Shown here: positions 52,736-61,596 of the stretch, one piece after another | Layout: every line of letters starts with the position of its first letter | Numbering within the stretch: the stretch's first letter is position 1 | Origin: Eriocheir sinensis | Lineage: Eukaryota > Arthropoda > Malacostraca > Decapoda > Varunidae | DNA length: 64,000 nucleotides | Assembly: GCF_024679095.1 (NCBI RefSeq) | Contig: NW_026110795.1 | Coordinates: 475,591-539,590 of the forward strand | Direction: 5' to 3' | Program-made: the position numbers and the translations under genes | Notes under the pieces: generated by a model | The model's input: only the letters and a program-made list of their open reading frames with translations | The model's database searches: none | What the model was told of the DNA's origin: nothing

Positions 52736-53735
52736 ACAGTGCCTGTGTGCCCGGCAGCATCACAGTGCCTGGGTGCCCGGCTCGGCAGCACAGTGAGTGG
52801 GTGCCCGGCTTCGCCGCACAGTGAGTGGGTGCACAGTGCCTGTGTGCCCGGCTTGGCAGCAGTGTGCCTGTGTGCTGGGAAGGTTGTCCTGGGAGCATAG
52901 TGCCTGTGTGCCCGGCTTGGCAGCACAGTGCCTGTGTGCTGGGAAGGTTGTCCTGGGAGCACAGTCCCTGTGTGCCCAGCTTGGCAGCACAGTGCCTGTG
53001 TGCTGGGAAGGTTGTCCTGGGAGCATAGTGCCTGTGTGCCCGGCTTGGCAGCACAGTGCCTGTGTGCTGGGAAGGTTGTCCTGGGAGCATAGTGCCTGTG
53101 TGCCCGGCTTGGCAGCACAGTGCCTGTGTGCTGGGAAGGTTGTCCTGGGAGCACAGTCCCTGTGTGCCCAGCTTGGCAGCACAGTGCCTGTGTGCTGGGA
53201 AGGTTGTCCTGGGAGCACAGTGCCTGTGTGCCCGGCTTGGCAGCACAGTGCCTGTGTGCTGGGAAGGTTGTCCTGGGAGCACAGTGCCTGTGTGCCCGGC
53301 TTGGCAGCACAGTGCCTGTGTGCTGGGAAGGTTGTCCTGGGAGCACAGTGCCTGTGTGCCCGGCTTGGCAGCACAGTGCCTGTGTGCTGGGAAGGTTGTC
53401 CTGGGAGCACAGTGCCTGTGTGCCCGGCTTGGCAGCACAGTGCCTGTGTGCTGGGAAGGTTGTCCTGGGAGCACAGTCCCTGTGTGCCCGGCTTGGCAGC
53501 ACAGTGCCTGTGTGCTGGGAAGGTTGTCCTGGGAGCATAGTGCCTGTGTGCCCGGCTTGGCAGCACAGTGCCTGTGTGCTGGGAAGGTTGTCCTGGGAGC
53601 ACAGTGCCTGTGGGCCCGGCTTGGCAGCACAGTGCCTGTTTGCTGGGAAGGTTGTCCTGGGAGCACAGTGCCTGTGTGCCCGGCTTGGCAGCACAGTGCC
53701 TGTGTGCCCGGCCTGGCAGCGTGCGCCTCACTGAG
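52736..53735. repeat. 64 bp higher-order minisatellite, about 13 copies
   Basis: Each unit is one 28 bp-type repeat (CCCGGCTTGGCAGCACAGTG + CCTGTGTG) plus a 36 bp segment CTGGGAAGGTTGTCCTGGGA + GCACAGTGCCTGTGTG. A transition zone lies at 52736-52860. Long open frames (up to 450 codons on the minus strand, 52342-53694) result only from the repeat. Confidence 0.97.
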
Positions 53736-54110
53736 TCTCCCAAACTGGCTCCAGCTCTCGCAGGAAACAATTCTTCCAGCAAAATGTCAATATTACAATA
53801 GTTTCCAGTTGGTAAGTATCCTTCAATGGAAGACTTATCATGAGGACTGCAAATTTAATTAATCTTTTTTGTCATTGATTATTTTAAGACAATAATCTTG
53901 CTTATAGTGTGTACCGTAAATATGATCAACTTATTGTGTGTGAAGTGACAAAATCTGAGAGAGTTTACAAGAGGGAAGCGTGCAGTGCGTAGTAAAGGAG
54001 GACCAGTTACCCTTCACAACAGGCTTGAGTGCTAACACTACTGAACTGGCTAACTGTTTGGGATATTTGGAAGAGGATATTACAGCACATGATGGTCAGG
54101 GAGGAGAGGC
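53736..54110. other. No recognised feature
   Basis: Unique-looking sequence after the minisatellite; no exon or repeat is recognised. Confidence 0.35.
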
Positions 54111-54114
54111 AGAA

Positions 54115-54425
54115 CACAGACTACATGACGGGCAAAGGTGACAGGAATACTTGAAAAAATTGTGTGGACGAAAAGATCATTGTTAACCCATCCGCTGCAG
54201 TTGTCAGGGATTTGACCTTCACTTGTAGCCTGGTAAAACATACTCCCAGGTCTTTCTCTGCCTCTGTGGTGGGCTGCAGTGGCGTGTTTCCCATGTGGTA
54301 TTGGTGTGCTGGATATCCGCTCCCAAGATGCAGGACTTTACATTTTTTTTCATTGAATTTTAGCAGCCACTTTTTGTTCCACTCCTGTAGCTCGGTGAGG
54401 TCTGACTGAAGGAAATCCACAGTCT
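54115..54425 (-). mobile_element. LINE RT fragment, antisense
   Basis: The minus strand reads DFLQSDLTELQEWNKKWLLK, FNEKKCKVLHLG, YHMGNTPL and TEAEKDLGVCFT, the conserved stretch just after the RT FADD motif in CR1/Jockey-like elements. Short remnant only. Confidence 0.75.
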
Positions 54426-54436
54426 AGGGGTTAACC

Positions 54437-54615
54437 AATTTTTTTTTTTTTTTTTTTTTTACGTTGTTGCCTATTGCGCCAGTAGGCATCTTCCTGGTGG
54501 GGCCTGATGGTCGGCCCAAGGCTTCTTCCAGATGGGGCCTGATGGTCGGCCCAGCCCGTTCTGGCGCAGGCGAGTGTTTATAGTGGCGCCATCTTGCATT
54601 TCCCAAAGAGGTTCC
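54437..54615 (-). mobile_element. SINE family S 3-prime end, antisense
   Basis: A T-run (54438-54460) and ACGTTGTTGCCTATTGCGCC are the complement of the SINE tail. GGGGCCTGATGGTCGGCCCA occurs twice, as in the copy at 61300. Confidence 0.8.
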
Positions 54616-54919
54616 CTAATTGCGGAGCGTCAGGGTAGGAAATCTACAGTCAAGGGGCTAAAAATGAGGTCACTTGCTGCCTTGTCATCACTTCTCTTCC
54701 CCTTAGACACACAAACAGATAGTACATACACAGTGTTGATATCCATGACAGCCACCCAGACCCAATGATGTCAGGGAAACACATTCAGGTTGTATATCGT
54801 CATTCATAGCAATAGGTGCGCTCCATTGGCCAGTGGTTACCAAAGCTTCTAAGTCCTCATTTGTGCTCATAAGAACTTGGGAGTGTCCACAAATTTGTAG
54901 GAAATGACCTTAATCCCTT

Positions 54920-55165
54920 GACTGCAGATTTCCTACCAGAATACATCACCAAGCACCTTGGGAAGGGATATCCAGCACACCAATACCACATGGGAAACAC
55001 TCCACTATCCACCACTGAGGCAGAGAAAGACCTGGGAGTATATGTTACCAATACCACATGGGAAACACTCCATTATCCACCACAGAGCCAGAGAAAGACC
55101 TGGGACTATATTTTACCAGGCTACCAGTGAAAGCCAAATTCCTGACAATCGCAGCGGACGGGTTT
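54920..55165 (+). mobile_element. LINE RT fragment with internal tandem duplication
   Basis: Reads GYPAHQYHMGNTPL and TTEAEKDLGVYVT (54965-55050), then repeats the same stretch from TACCACATGGGAAACACTCC (55049). It is homologous to the fragment at 54115-54425 but in opposite orientation. Confidence 0.75.
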
Positions 55166-55259
55166 AGACAGTGATGAAATTTAGACTTACAATATTTTAC
55201 TCCTAATATTTTTACTTTTTCCAAGGGGAAAGTTAAAGGGAGCAATATTTACATGGGTA

Positions 55260-55735
55260 TCACTTTTCAGAAGGTTTCTCGCTCTTTTTTTCTGATGTTG
55301 GGGCAGCGTCTGGCAGGCTTTCTCAGTGGAGTGTTTGTTTGTTTCCCTTGACCTCCCTCCCTTGCTGTAAAAAAAAGGTCTTCAGTTCACATTATACAAC
55401 ATGGAGAGTATCAGGACGCCTCTCCTCCTGAAATTGACCTCTCATTTAGCCACTCTTTACTTTTATCTTTTATAGGAGCAGCATTTATCATGCTTTTTTT
55501 TTTTCTTTTTTTGCTCTACACTTTTTTATGCCCTTGAGCTCCTTCCTTTCCTGCAAAAGAAAGGAAAAAAAGAAGAAGGTTCTTGTGCCATAATTTTACC
55601 GTAGAGGGGACCCGAAACTGACCTCTCATGGCCTGTCGAGTTTTTTTTTTCTGCTGCTAGTCTTGTTTGTTGCCCAAGACTTCCCTCCCTTGCTGTAAAA
55701 GCATTAAAAGGTCTTCATTTCACATTGTACAGTAT
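55260..55735 (+). mobile_element. Three family C LINE 3-prime ends in a row
   Basis: Each has a T-rich run followed by CCTTGA.CT/CC..CCCTTGCTGTAAAA: ends near 55380, 55575 and 55710. GGACGCCTCTCCTCCTGAAA (55413) is the last coding stretch of family C. Very short, 5-prime truncated insertions. Confidence 0.7.
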
Positions 55736-55754
55736 GGTTTTCCTGCCACACCTC

Positions 55755-56928
55755 CAGTGGTGGGCACGGTTCCGCTAATCCACTAACCGCTAATTAGTGA
55801 ACTAGCTTTTACGTCACCTGATTAGCGTTTTTGCTAACTCTTCCGCTAGGTGTAGTTCTTCCTCCGCTAACTTTAAGTCCACTAAAAAATCATTCAGGTT
55901 TGTTCTTGTCCGTTGTGGGCAGACACAGCACCAATTGAGCCACATGGCGCAATAATTCCAGGGCTTCCACTTTTGGGTAAATCACGCCTTAAAGTGGTGT
56001 AATTGGACAATTATTAGGGAAACTTTTTTGGTATTTTTAGGTAATGCATCTTCCATTTCCAACTCGTTGAACTCGGGAGCTAATAGCAAGAATTCAGTAT
56101 TTTCCACCTGACAAGAAATAACTTAAAATAATAAAAATAAGTGTCAGTTATGGAAAAAAGTAAAAAATAGTTAAAATTTGCAGGAAATCTTGGGTAAAAT
56201 ATACAGATTTATGATAAATTGGAAACTTCTTTCTCTTCTCTTCTCGTTGCTGCTTGTTGGGTTCTTTGTTCAGTTCAGCTGCGACGTTGTCACCGTGTGG
56301 TCGCGTTCATTATTGTCGCCTTGTTTAGCGATATCGACGTCATGGAAGGTAAACTGATTGAGGACGTCTTTATTCCGCCTGAGGATGCTGACCCTGTTAG
56401 GGAGCCGGCAACAGCTGTGGGTGAGGCGGAGGACACTCAAGCTGACGAGTCCCAGAAGTTCCAGAACCCGTGGCCCTACCTGGAGAAGCAGTTTGTCCTT
56501 AAATCAAGAGATATGACGAACGCCAGTGTCTTGCACTTCCGGTGCGTACTGTGCCACCCCAAGGAGACCATCATTAACGGACAGACGGTGAGCCTGTACA
56601 ACTTGAAGACTTATGTCAAGAGGACACACCCAGCGCATGCCACCCAGTTTGATCGTCAACTGATTTTGACATTCTATTCCGTTCTGGGAAGCTCTATGTC
56701 TAAGCCACAACATATTGAAATTCCAGGTCACTATGTTGGTCTGTTTTTAAGGGTTTTAGAGCCAAAATACTAAACCAAAGATAAATCCATAAAAAAAGTT
56801 AGCGGTTAGCGTTAGCTTCCACTAATTTCTTTATCAGTTAAGCAGTTTAGCAGAAGCAAAGCTAACTTTTTAGTTGGTGGATTACCAGATAGCGAAGCTA
56901 ACTTTTCGGTTAGCGGTGCCCACCACTG
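55755..56928 (+). mobile_element. hAT transposon, internally deleted
   Basis: Ends CAGTGGTGGGCACGGTTCCG and, reversed, CAGTGGTGGGCACCGCTAAC are typical hAT terminal repeats. Flanking 8 bp are CACACCTC (55747-55754) and CCCACCTC (56929-56936), 7 of 8 identical as expected for a hAT target duplication. Subterminal TTAGCGGTTAGCG-type repeats are visible at both ends. Only the BED-finger N-terminus of the transposase remains. Confidence 0.88.
56342..56773 (+). CDS. BED-type zinc-finger protein (hAT transposase N-terminus)
   Basis: From Met 56342 (MEGKLIEDVFIPPEDADPVR) about 143 codons to TAA 56773. An acidic leader is followed by PWPYLEKQFVLKSRD, CVLC (56555), SLYNLKTYVKRTHPAH, giving the C-X2-C...H-X-X-X-H spacing of a BED finger used for DNA binding by hAT transposases. 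The RNase-H-like catalytic domain and the hAT dimerisation domain are absent. The frame is also open upstream (to 56219) but that part looks non-coding. It could act only as a competitor for element ends, or be dead. Confidence 0.7.
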   Translation: MEGKLIEDVFIPPEDADPVREPATAVGEAEDTQADESQKFQNPWPYLEKQFVLKSRDMTNASVLHFRCVLCHPKETIINGQTVSLYNLKTYVKRTHPAHATQFDRQLILTFYSVLGSSMSKPQHIEIPGHYVGLFLRVLEPKY

Positions 56929-56939
56929 CCCACCTCCTC

Positions 56940-57250
56940 CCTGTGCCACCTCCTGCCTCACCGCCACCCTCATTATGCAGTATAGTTTTCCTGTACCTCC
57001 TCATGCCTACACTGTTTCTTCCTTCATGGCCAATCCACATTATATAGTATAGGTTTCCCTGCCTTTTCCTCCTCCTCCTGCACCATGTTCCTGCCTTGCC
57101 GCCACCCAAATTGTGCAATATAGTTTTCCTGTACCACCTCATGCCTACAATGTTTCTGCCCTCATGGCCAATCCACATTATGTTTTATGGGTTTTGCTCC
57201 ACCACCTCCTCCTGCACCATGTTCCTGCCTCACCACCACCCACCTTTGCA
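56940..57250. repeat. Tandem repeat, about 135 bp, 2.3 copies
   Basis: TGCCTCACCGCCACCC (56953), TGCCTTGCCGCCACCC (about 57092) and TGCCTCACCACCACCC (about 57226) mark the units. Each contains CATGGCCAATCCACATTAT. Confidence 0.85.
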
Positions 57251-57251
57251 G

Positions 57252-57411
57252 TTCCTGATGGTGAACTTGTCTGGCGCCTGGCTCAAGGTGGTGGAGAGCG
57301 AGAAGCCGTGCTGGTTCTCGTGGATGACCCTGGGAGTGTGGCCGTTCAGGGTGGTCATCGGGAGAGTGACCCAGCGCCGCACCATAAGCCGGGGCATCCA
57401 CCACCAGCAGT
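57252..57411 (+). CDS. Possible exon, product unknown (strand uncertain)
   Basis: Bounded by a pyrimidine-rich acceptor ending CACCTTTGCAG and by a GTGAGT donor. 160 bp open on the plus strand (FLMVNLSGAWLKVVESEKPC, WMTLGVWPFRVVIGRVTQRR). Third codon positions are about 90 percent G or C, unlike the surroundings. However, the opposite strand is equally open (VTLPMTTLNGHTPRVIHENQ, HGFSLSTTL) with similar GC3 and its own AAAG|GTGGGT. I do not recognise either protein. Splice signals favour plus, residue composition favours minus. Confidence 0.35.
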
Positions 57412-57429
57412 GTGAGTAGCTACCCTCGC

Positions 57430-57431
57430 AC

Positions 57432-57475
<44 letters not shown>
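57430..57475. repeat. (AC)n microsatellite
   Basis: About 22 AC units at the start of the family C LINE flank. Confidence 0.95.
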
Positions 57476-57478
<3 letters not shown>

Positions 57479-57548
57479 TCCTCCCTCTATCCACACCACA
57501 CTGCATTCACACAACATATACACCTTTTCCCAAAATTAAAATTTCAAA

Positions 57549-59894
57549 ATGGCGCACATACACCAAGCCTCGGAGTCCCCGACTGGGGGGGGGACCACAA
57601 ATTCCCCCAGGGAGGACTCCCTTTCTGGCTGCCGACCCGAGAGGTGTCTTGATAACTCCTCGAACCTCTTTCTTCTCAATTTCTGCAACATTCGCGGTCT
57701 TCGCTCTAATTTTCATTCTGTGGAACATCATCTCTCCTCCTCTAAACCTCACCTTCTCTTCCTTACCGAAACACAGGTTTCTGAGGCTACTGACAGCAAT
57801 CTCTACTCTGTTCCCTCCTATTATCTCTATCCTAAATTTCAATCCAAAGCTGGATGTTGCGCCTACGTGCGCAACGACATCACTTGCTCTCGTGCCCACG
57901 ACCTTGACTCTTCTGAATTTTCCACCATCTGGTTAAGACTTCACTGTCATTCTATTACTAAATACATCTGTGCTGTTTATCTCTCACCTAACTCTACCAA
58001 CTATGTAAAATTCTTTGACTATTTGAATTCTAAAGTGGAGCACATCTTGACCCACTCTCCCTTCGCTGAAATCTCCATCCTAGGAGATTTCAATGTTCAC
58101 CACCAGCTTTGGCTTTCATCCTCTTTCACTGACCATCCTGGTGAACAAGCCTACAACTTTGCTATCCTCAACGACCTAGAGCAGTTGGCCCAGCACCCTA
58201 CACGTATTCCCGACCGTCTTGGAGATCGGCCCAACATTCTAGACCTCTTCCTTACCTCAAACCCTTCTGCTTATTCTGTCAAACTGTTCTCTCCGTTGGG
58301 CTCCTCCGATCACAATCTTATTTCTGCATCCTGTCCTATCGCTCCTGTACACCCTCTGGACCCACCGAAGAGGCGATGCTTCTGGCATTTTGCTTCAGCT
58401 CGGTGGGACGACCTGAGGATGTACTTTTCCGATTTCCCGTGGAATGATTATTGCTTCCAGGATAGAGACCCCTCTGTGTGTGCTCAGCGCATCACAGAGG
58501 TGATTGTCTCTGGAATGGAGGCATACATTCCTCGTTCTTTCTCTACTCCTCACACTAAAAAGCCTTGGTTTAATCATGCTTGTTCTCGTGCAGTCAATGA
58601 TAGAGAGGTAGCTCACAAAAGGTACCAGAGCATTCAAACTAATGCTAATTATGAACTTTACATTTCTGCCCGAAATCGTGCCAAATCTATTCTCCGACTA
58701 ACCAAAAATTCTTTCATTAATAGAAAATGTCAAAACCTTGCTTTCTCTAACTCTTCCCGTGACTTCTGGCATCTAGCCAAAAACACCTCCTCCAACTTCA
58801 CTTCTTCATCTTTCCCTCCACTCCTCAGTCCTGACGGCAACACTGCCGTCTCATCTATCTCTAAGGCTGAACTCTTCTCTCAAACTTTTTCTAAAAACTC
58901 CACTCTGGACGATTCTGGGCATATTCCTCCTACTCATCCCCCCTCTGACTCCTTTATGCCTGTTATAAAGATTCTTCAAAATGATGTTTTCTATGCCCTC
59001 TCTGGCCTCAATCCTCAGAAGGCTTATGGACCTGATGGAGTGCCTCCTATTGTCCTTAAAAACTGTGCCTCCGTGCTGTCACCCTGCCTGGTCAAACTCT
59101 TTCGCCTCTGCCTGTCAACATCTACCTTTCCTTCTTGCTGGAAGTATGCCTTCATACAGCCTGTACCTAAGAAGGGTGACCGCTCCAATCCCTCAAACTA
59201 CCGTCCTATTGCTTTACTTTCTTGTCTATCTAAAGCTTTTGAATCAATCCTTAACCGGAAGATTCAAAAGCACCTTTCCACTTCTGACCTTCTATCTGAT
59301 CGCCAGTATGGGTTCCGCAAGGGGCGTTCTACTGGTGATCTCCTAGCCTTCTTAACTGACTCTTGGTCATCCTCTCTTAGCCGTTTCGGTGAAACTTTTG
59401 CTATTGCGCTGGACATATCAAAATCTTTTGATAGGGTCTGGCACAAATCTTTGCTTTCTAAACTACCCTCCTACGGTTTCTATCCTTCTCTCTGTACCTT
59501 TATCTCCAGTTTCCTTTCTGACCGTTCTATTTCTGCCGTGGTAGACGGTCACTGTTCTTCCCCTAAATCTATTAACAGTGGTGTCCCACAGGCTTCTGTC
59601 CTATCTCCCAATCTTTTTCTGTTGTTCATTGATGACCTTCTTTCCAAAACGAACTGTCCTATCCATTCCTACGCCGATGATTCCACTCTGCATTATTCAA
59701 CTTCTTTTAATAGAAGACCCACCCTTCAGGAACTTAACGACTCAAGGCTGGAGGCTGCAGAACGCTTAGCCTCAGACCTTATTATTATTTCCGATTGGGG
59801 CAACAAGAACCTGGTGTCCTTCAACGCCTCAAAAACACAGTTTCTCCACCTATCCACTCGACACACTTCCAAACAACTATCCCCTATTCTTTGA
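57549..59894 (+). CDS. Non-LTR retrotransposon endonuclease-reverse transcriptase (family C)
   Basis: 781 codons from ATG 57549. AP-endonuclease: [29 protein letters not shown] (catalytic Glu), [23 protein letters not shown] and [11 protein letters not shown] (Asp-His). [66 protein letters not shown] (motif A), [19 protein letters not shown] (motif B; usual QGS reads QAS), SYADDSTLH (motif C), [16 protein letters not shown]. The frame breaks at 59868 where two bases seem lost relative to copy 1 (CACAATCTTCC). The product nicks target DNA and copies element RNA there. Jockey/I-like order; the exact clade is not assigned. Probably just inactivated. Confidence 0.92.
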   Translation: MAHIHQASESPTGGGTTNSPREDSLSGCRPERCLDNSSNLFLLNFCNIRGLRSNFHSVEHHLSSSKPHLLFLTETQVSEATDSNLYSVPSYYLYPKFQSKAGCCAYVRNDITCSRAHDLDSSEFSTIWLRLHCHSITKYICAVYLSPNSTNYVKFFDYLNSKVEHILTHSPFAEISILGDFNVHHQLWLSSSFTDHPGEQAYNFAILNDLEQLAQHPTRIPDRLGDRPNILDLFLTSNPSAYSVKLFSPLGSSDHNLISASCPIAPVHPLDPPKRRCFWHFASARWDDLRMYFSDFPWNDYCFQDRDPSVCAQRITEVIVSGMEAYIPRSFSTPHTKKPWFNHACSRAVNDREVAHKRYQSIQTNANYELYISARNRAKSILRLTKNSFINRKCQNLAFSNSSRDFWHLAKNTSSNFTSSSFPPLLSPDGNTAVSSISKAELFSQTFSKNSTLDDSGHIPPTHPPSDSFMPVIKILQNDVFYALSGLNPQKAYGPDGVPPIVLKNCASVLSPCLVKLFRLCLSTSTFPSCWKYAFIQPVPKKGDRSNPSNYRPIALLSCLSKAFESILNRKIQKHLSTSDLLSDRQYGFRKGRSTGDLLAFLTDSWSSSLSRFGETFAIALDISKSFDRVWHKSLLSKLPSYGFYPSLCTFISSFLSDRSISAVVDGHCSSPKSINSGVPQASVLSPNLFLLFIDDLLSKTNCPIHSYADDSTLHYSTSFNRRPTLQELNDSRLEAAERLASDLIIISDWGNKNLVSFNASKTQFLHLSTRHTSKQLSPIL

Positions 59895-60050
59895 CAACAC
59901 CAGCTATCACCTTCCTCAACACTAAACATCTTCGGTCTATCCTTAACTCAAAATCTTAACTGGAAACTTCATATCTCATCTCTTACTAAATCAGCTTCCT
60001 CGAGGCTGGGCGTTCTGTACCGTCTCCGCCAGTTCTTCTCCCCTGCACAG

Positions 60051-60509
60051 TTGCTGTCCATATACAGGGGCCTTGTCCGCCCTCGTATGGAGTATGCATC
60101 TCATGTGTGGGGGGGCTCCACTCACACAGCTCTTCTGGACAGAGTGGAGGCTAAGGCTCTTCCTCTCATCAGCTCTCCTCCTCATACTGATAGTCTTCTA
60201 CCTCTTAAATTCCGCCGCAATGTTGCCTCTCTTTCTATCTTCTATCGATATTTCCACGCTGACTGCTCTTCTGAACTTGCTAACTGCATGCCTCCCCCCC
60301 TCCCGCGGCCCCGCTGCACTCGACTTTCTACTCATGCTCATCCCTATACTGTCCAAACCCCTTATGCAAGAGTTAACCAGCATCTTCACTCTTTCATCCC
60401 TCACGCTGGTAAACTCTGGAACAATCTTCCTTCATCTGTATTTCCTCCTGCCTACGACTTGAACTCTTTCAAGAGGAGGGTATCAGGACACCTCTCCTCC
60501 CGAAAGTAA
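60051..60509 (+). CDS. Family C ORF2 C-terminal region (after frameshift)
   Basis: Open continuation in the next frame: LSIYRGLVRPRMEYASHVWG, LISSPPHTDSLLPLKFRRNV, FYRYFHADCSSELANCMPPP, TPYARVNQHLHSFIPHAGKL, WNNLPSSVFPPAYDLNSFKR and a TAA after SSRK. The W-N-L-P block is the usual C-terminal motif of this LINE group. Confidence 0.9.
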   Translation: MLSIYRGLVRPRMEYASHVWGGSTHTALLDRVEAKALPLISSPPHTDSLLPLKFRRNVASLSIFYRYFHADCSSELANCMPPPLPRPRCTRLSTHAHPYTVQTPYARVNQHLHSFIPHAGKLWNNLPSSVFPPAYDLNSFKRRVSGHLSSRK

Positions 60510-60639
60510 CCTCTGATTTTGGACACTCCTTTAACCTCTGTTCGGGAGCAGTGAGTAGCGGGCCTTTTTTTCTTTTTTTTTCTTTGTGCCCTTGAGCTGT
60601 CTCCTTAGCTGTAAAAAAAAAAAAAAAAAAAAAAACAGC

Positions 60640-60775
60640 TTGCGGGAAGAGGTGGTGGAGGCGAGCAGTGTCCATCAAATGAAGGAAAGGCTAGATGAAT
60701 GTAGACATGGAGACGGGACTATTAGAGCTTAGCTTGGGCCCGGTAGACTACAATTAGGTAAATACAAATAGGTAA

Positions 60776-60835
<60 letters not shown>
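60640..60835 (+). mobile_element. Family D LINE 3-prime tail plus (AC)n
   Basis: LREEVVEASSVHQMKERLDE then GDGTIRA stop, ATTAGGTAAATACAAATAGG and about 28 AC units (60778-60834). Confidence 0.8.
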
Positions 60836-60929
60836 GGGAAGAAAAAAGAAAGAAAAGAGAAATAAATAGAGCAATGAAAGTTGTTATGGGTAGGTGGAAA
60901 GAAAGAGAGAAAGGAAAGGCCGGATAATA

Positions 60930-60982
60930 ATAGATATGGAGACGGAATAGCATGAATTTATCTCGGGTCATGTGCACTACAA

Positions 60983-61050
<68 letters not shown>
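60930..61050 (+). mobile_element. Family D LINE 3-prime tail plus (AC)n
   Basis: AGATATGGAGACGGAATAGC ... TGTGCACTACAACTACACAC is a diverged family D end, followed by about 32 AC units (60985-61048). Confidence 0.65.
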
Positions 61051-61400
61051 GAAGGCGGTGGCTGAGTGGATAGCGTGACGGTGCCGCGTTCAGGACGACG
61101 CGAGTTCAATCCCCGCCCGGTGCCACCAAGCTGGGATTTTTCAGCCGCCGCCGAGTGGCTTAAACCTGCCCACATGCTGTCCAGAAGACCACCTATCAAC
61201 CCGGACTCTAGATTCTAGGATTAAAGATGAGCCCCGGGGAGGTAGCATGAGCCAGTGCAAGATAGCGCCACTATAAACACTCGCCTGCACCAGAACGGCC
61301 TGGGCCGACCATCAGACCCCACCGGGAAGAAGCCTTGGGCCGACCATCAGGATCCAGGGGGAACAAGCCTACCGGCGCAATAGGCCGTGACGTAAAAAAA
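61050..61400 (+). mobile_element. SINE family S, full-length copy
   Basis: Head GGCGGTGGCTGAGTGGATAG (A-box-like) and GAGTTCAATCCCCG (B box, 61105), body TCAGCCGCCGCCGAGTGGCT, ATGCTGTCCAGAAGACCACC, AAGATAGCGCCACTATAAAC, GGGCCGACCATCAG twice, and a 3-prime end ACCGGCGCAATAGGCCGTGA + CGTAAAAAAAAA. Best reference for this family in the window. Confidence 0.85.
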
Positions 61401-61556
61401 AATGTTCCTGTTGAGAAAAGGAATTTTTAGAAGAGACGTCAAGAACAGCTTCCCACAGAGATGAGTGGGGGTCTGGAATGGGCTGGAGAAGGAAGTGGTA
61501 CAGGCTAAGACGGGACAGCACGAGCATAGCTCCGTTTCTGTAAATCACAACTAGGT

Positions 61557-61594
<38 letters not shown>
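61401..61594 (+). mobile_element. Family D LINE 3-prime tail plus (AC)n
   Basis: Reads RDVKNSF, WNGLEKEVVQAK, stop, then AACTAGGTAAAACACAC and about 17 AC units (61558-61594). It is almost the same as the end of copy 5 at 63325-63410. Confidence 0.85.

Positions 61595-61596
<2 letters not shown>

Larger units (their letters stand above)
57549..60640 (+). mobile_element. Family C LINE copy 2, nearly full length
   Basis: A single element with endonuclease, RT and C-terminal domain (57549-60509) followed by the T-rich 3-prime UTR (CCTTTTTTTCTT...GAGCTGTCTCC) and a poly-A of about 22 (60617-60638). The reading frame is intact for 781 codons, then one two-base deletion near 59868 shifts it; the rest is open. 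It is the reference for other C copies in the window (16585, 22565, 36576, 51485). Confidence 0.92.

Noticed and set aside
52342..53694. 450-codon minus-strand frame and several other long frames in the minisatellite
   Set aside because: All are translations of 28/64 bp repeats open in several frames on both strands, with no start context or domain.
57162..57404. TLDc-like reading of HGFSLSTTL on the minus strand
   Set aside because: Only the HGFSL.TL word fits; the rest of the TLDc pattern is absent and splice signals favour the other strand.
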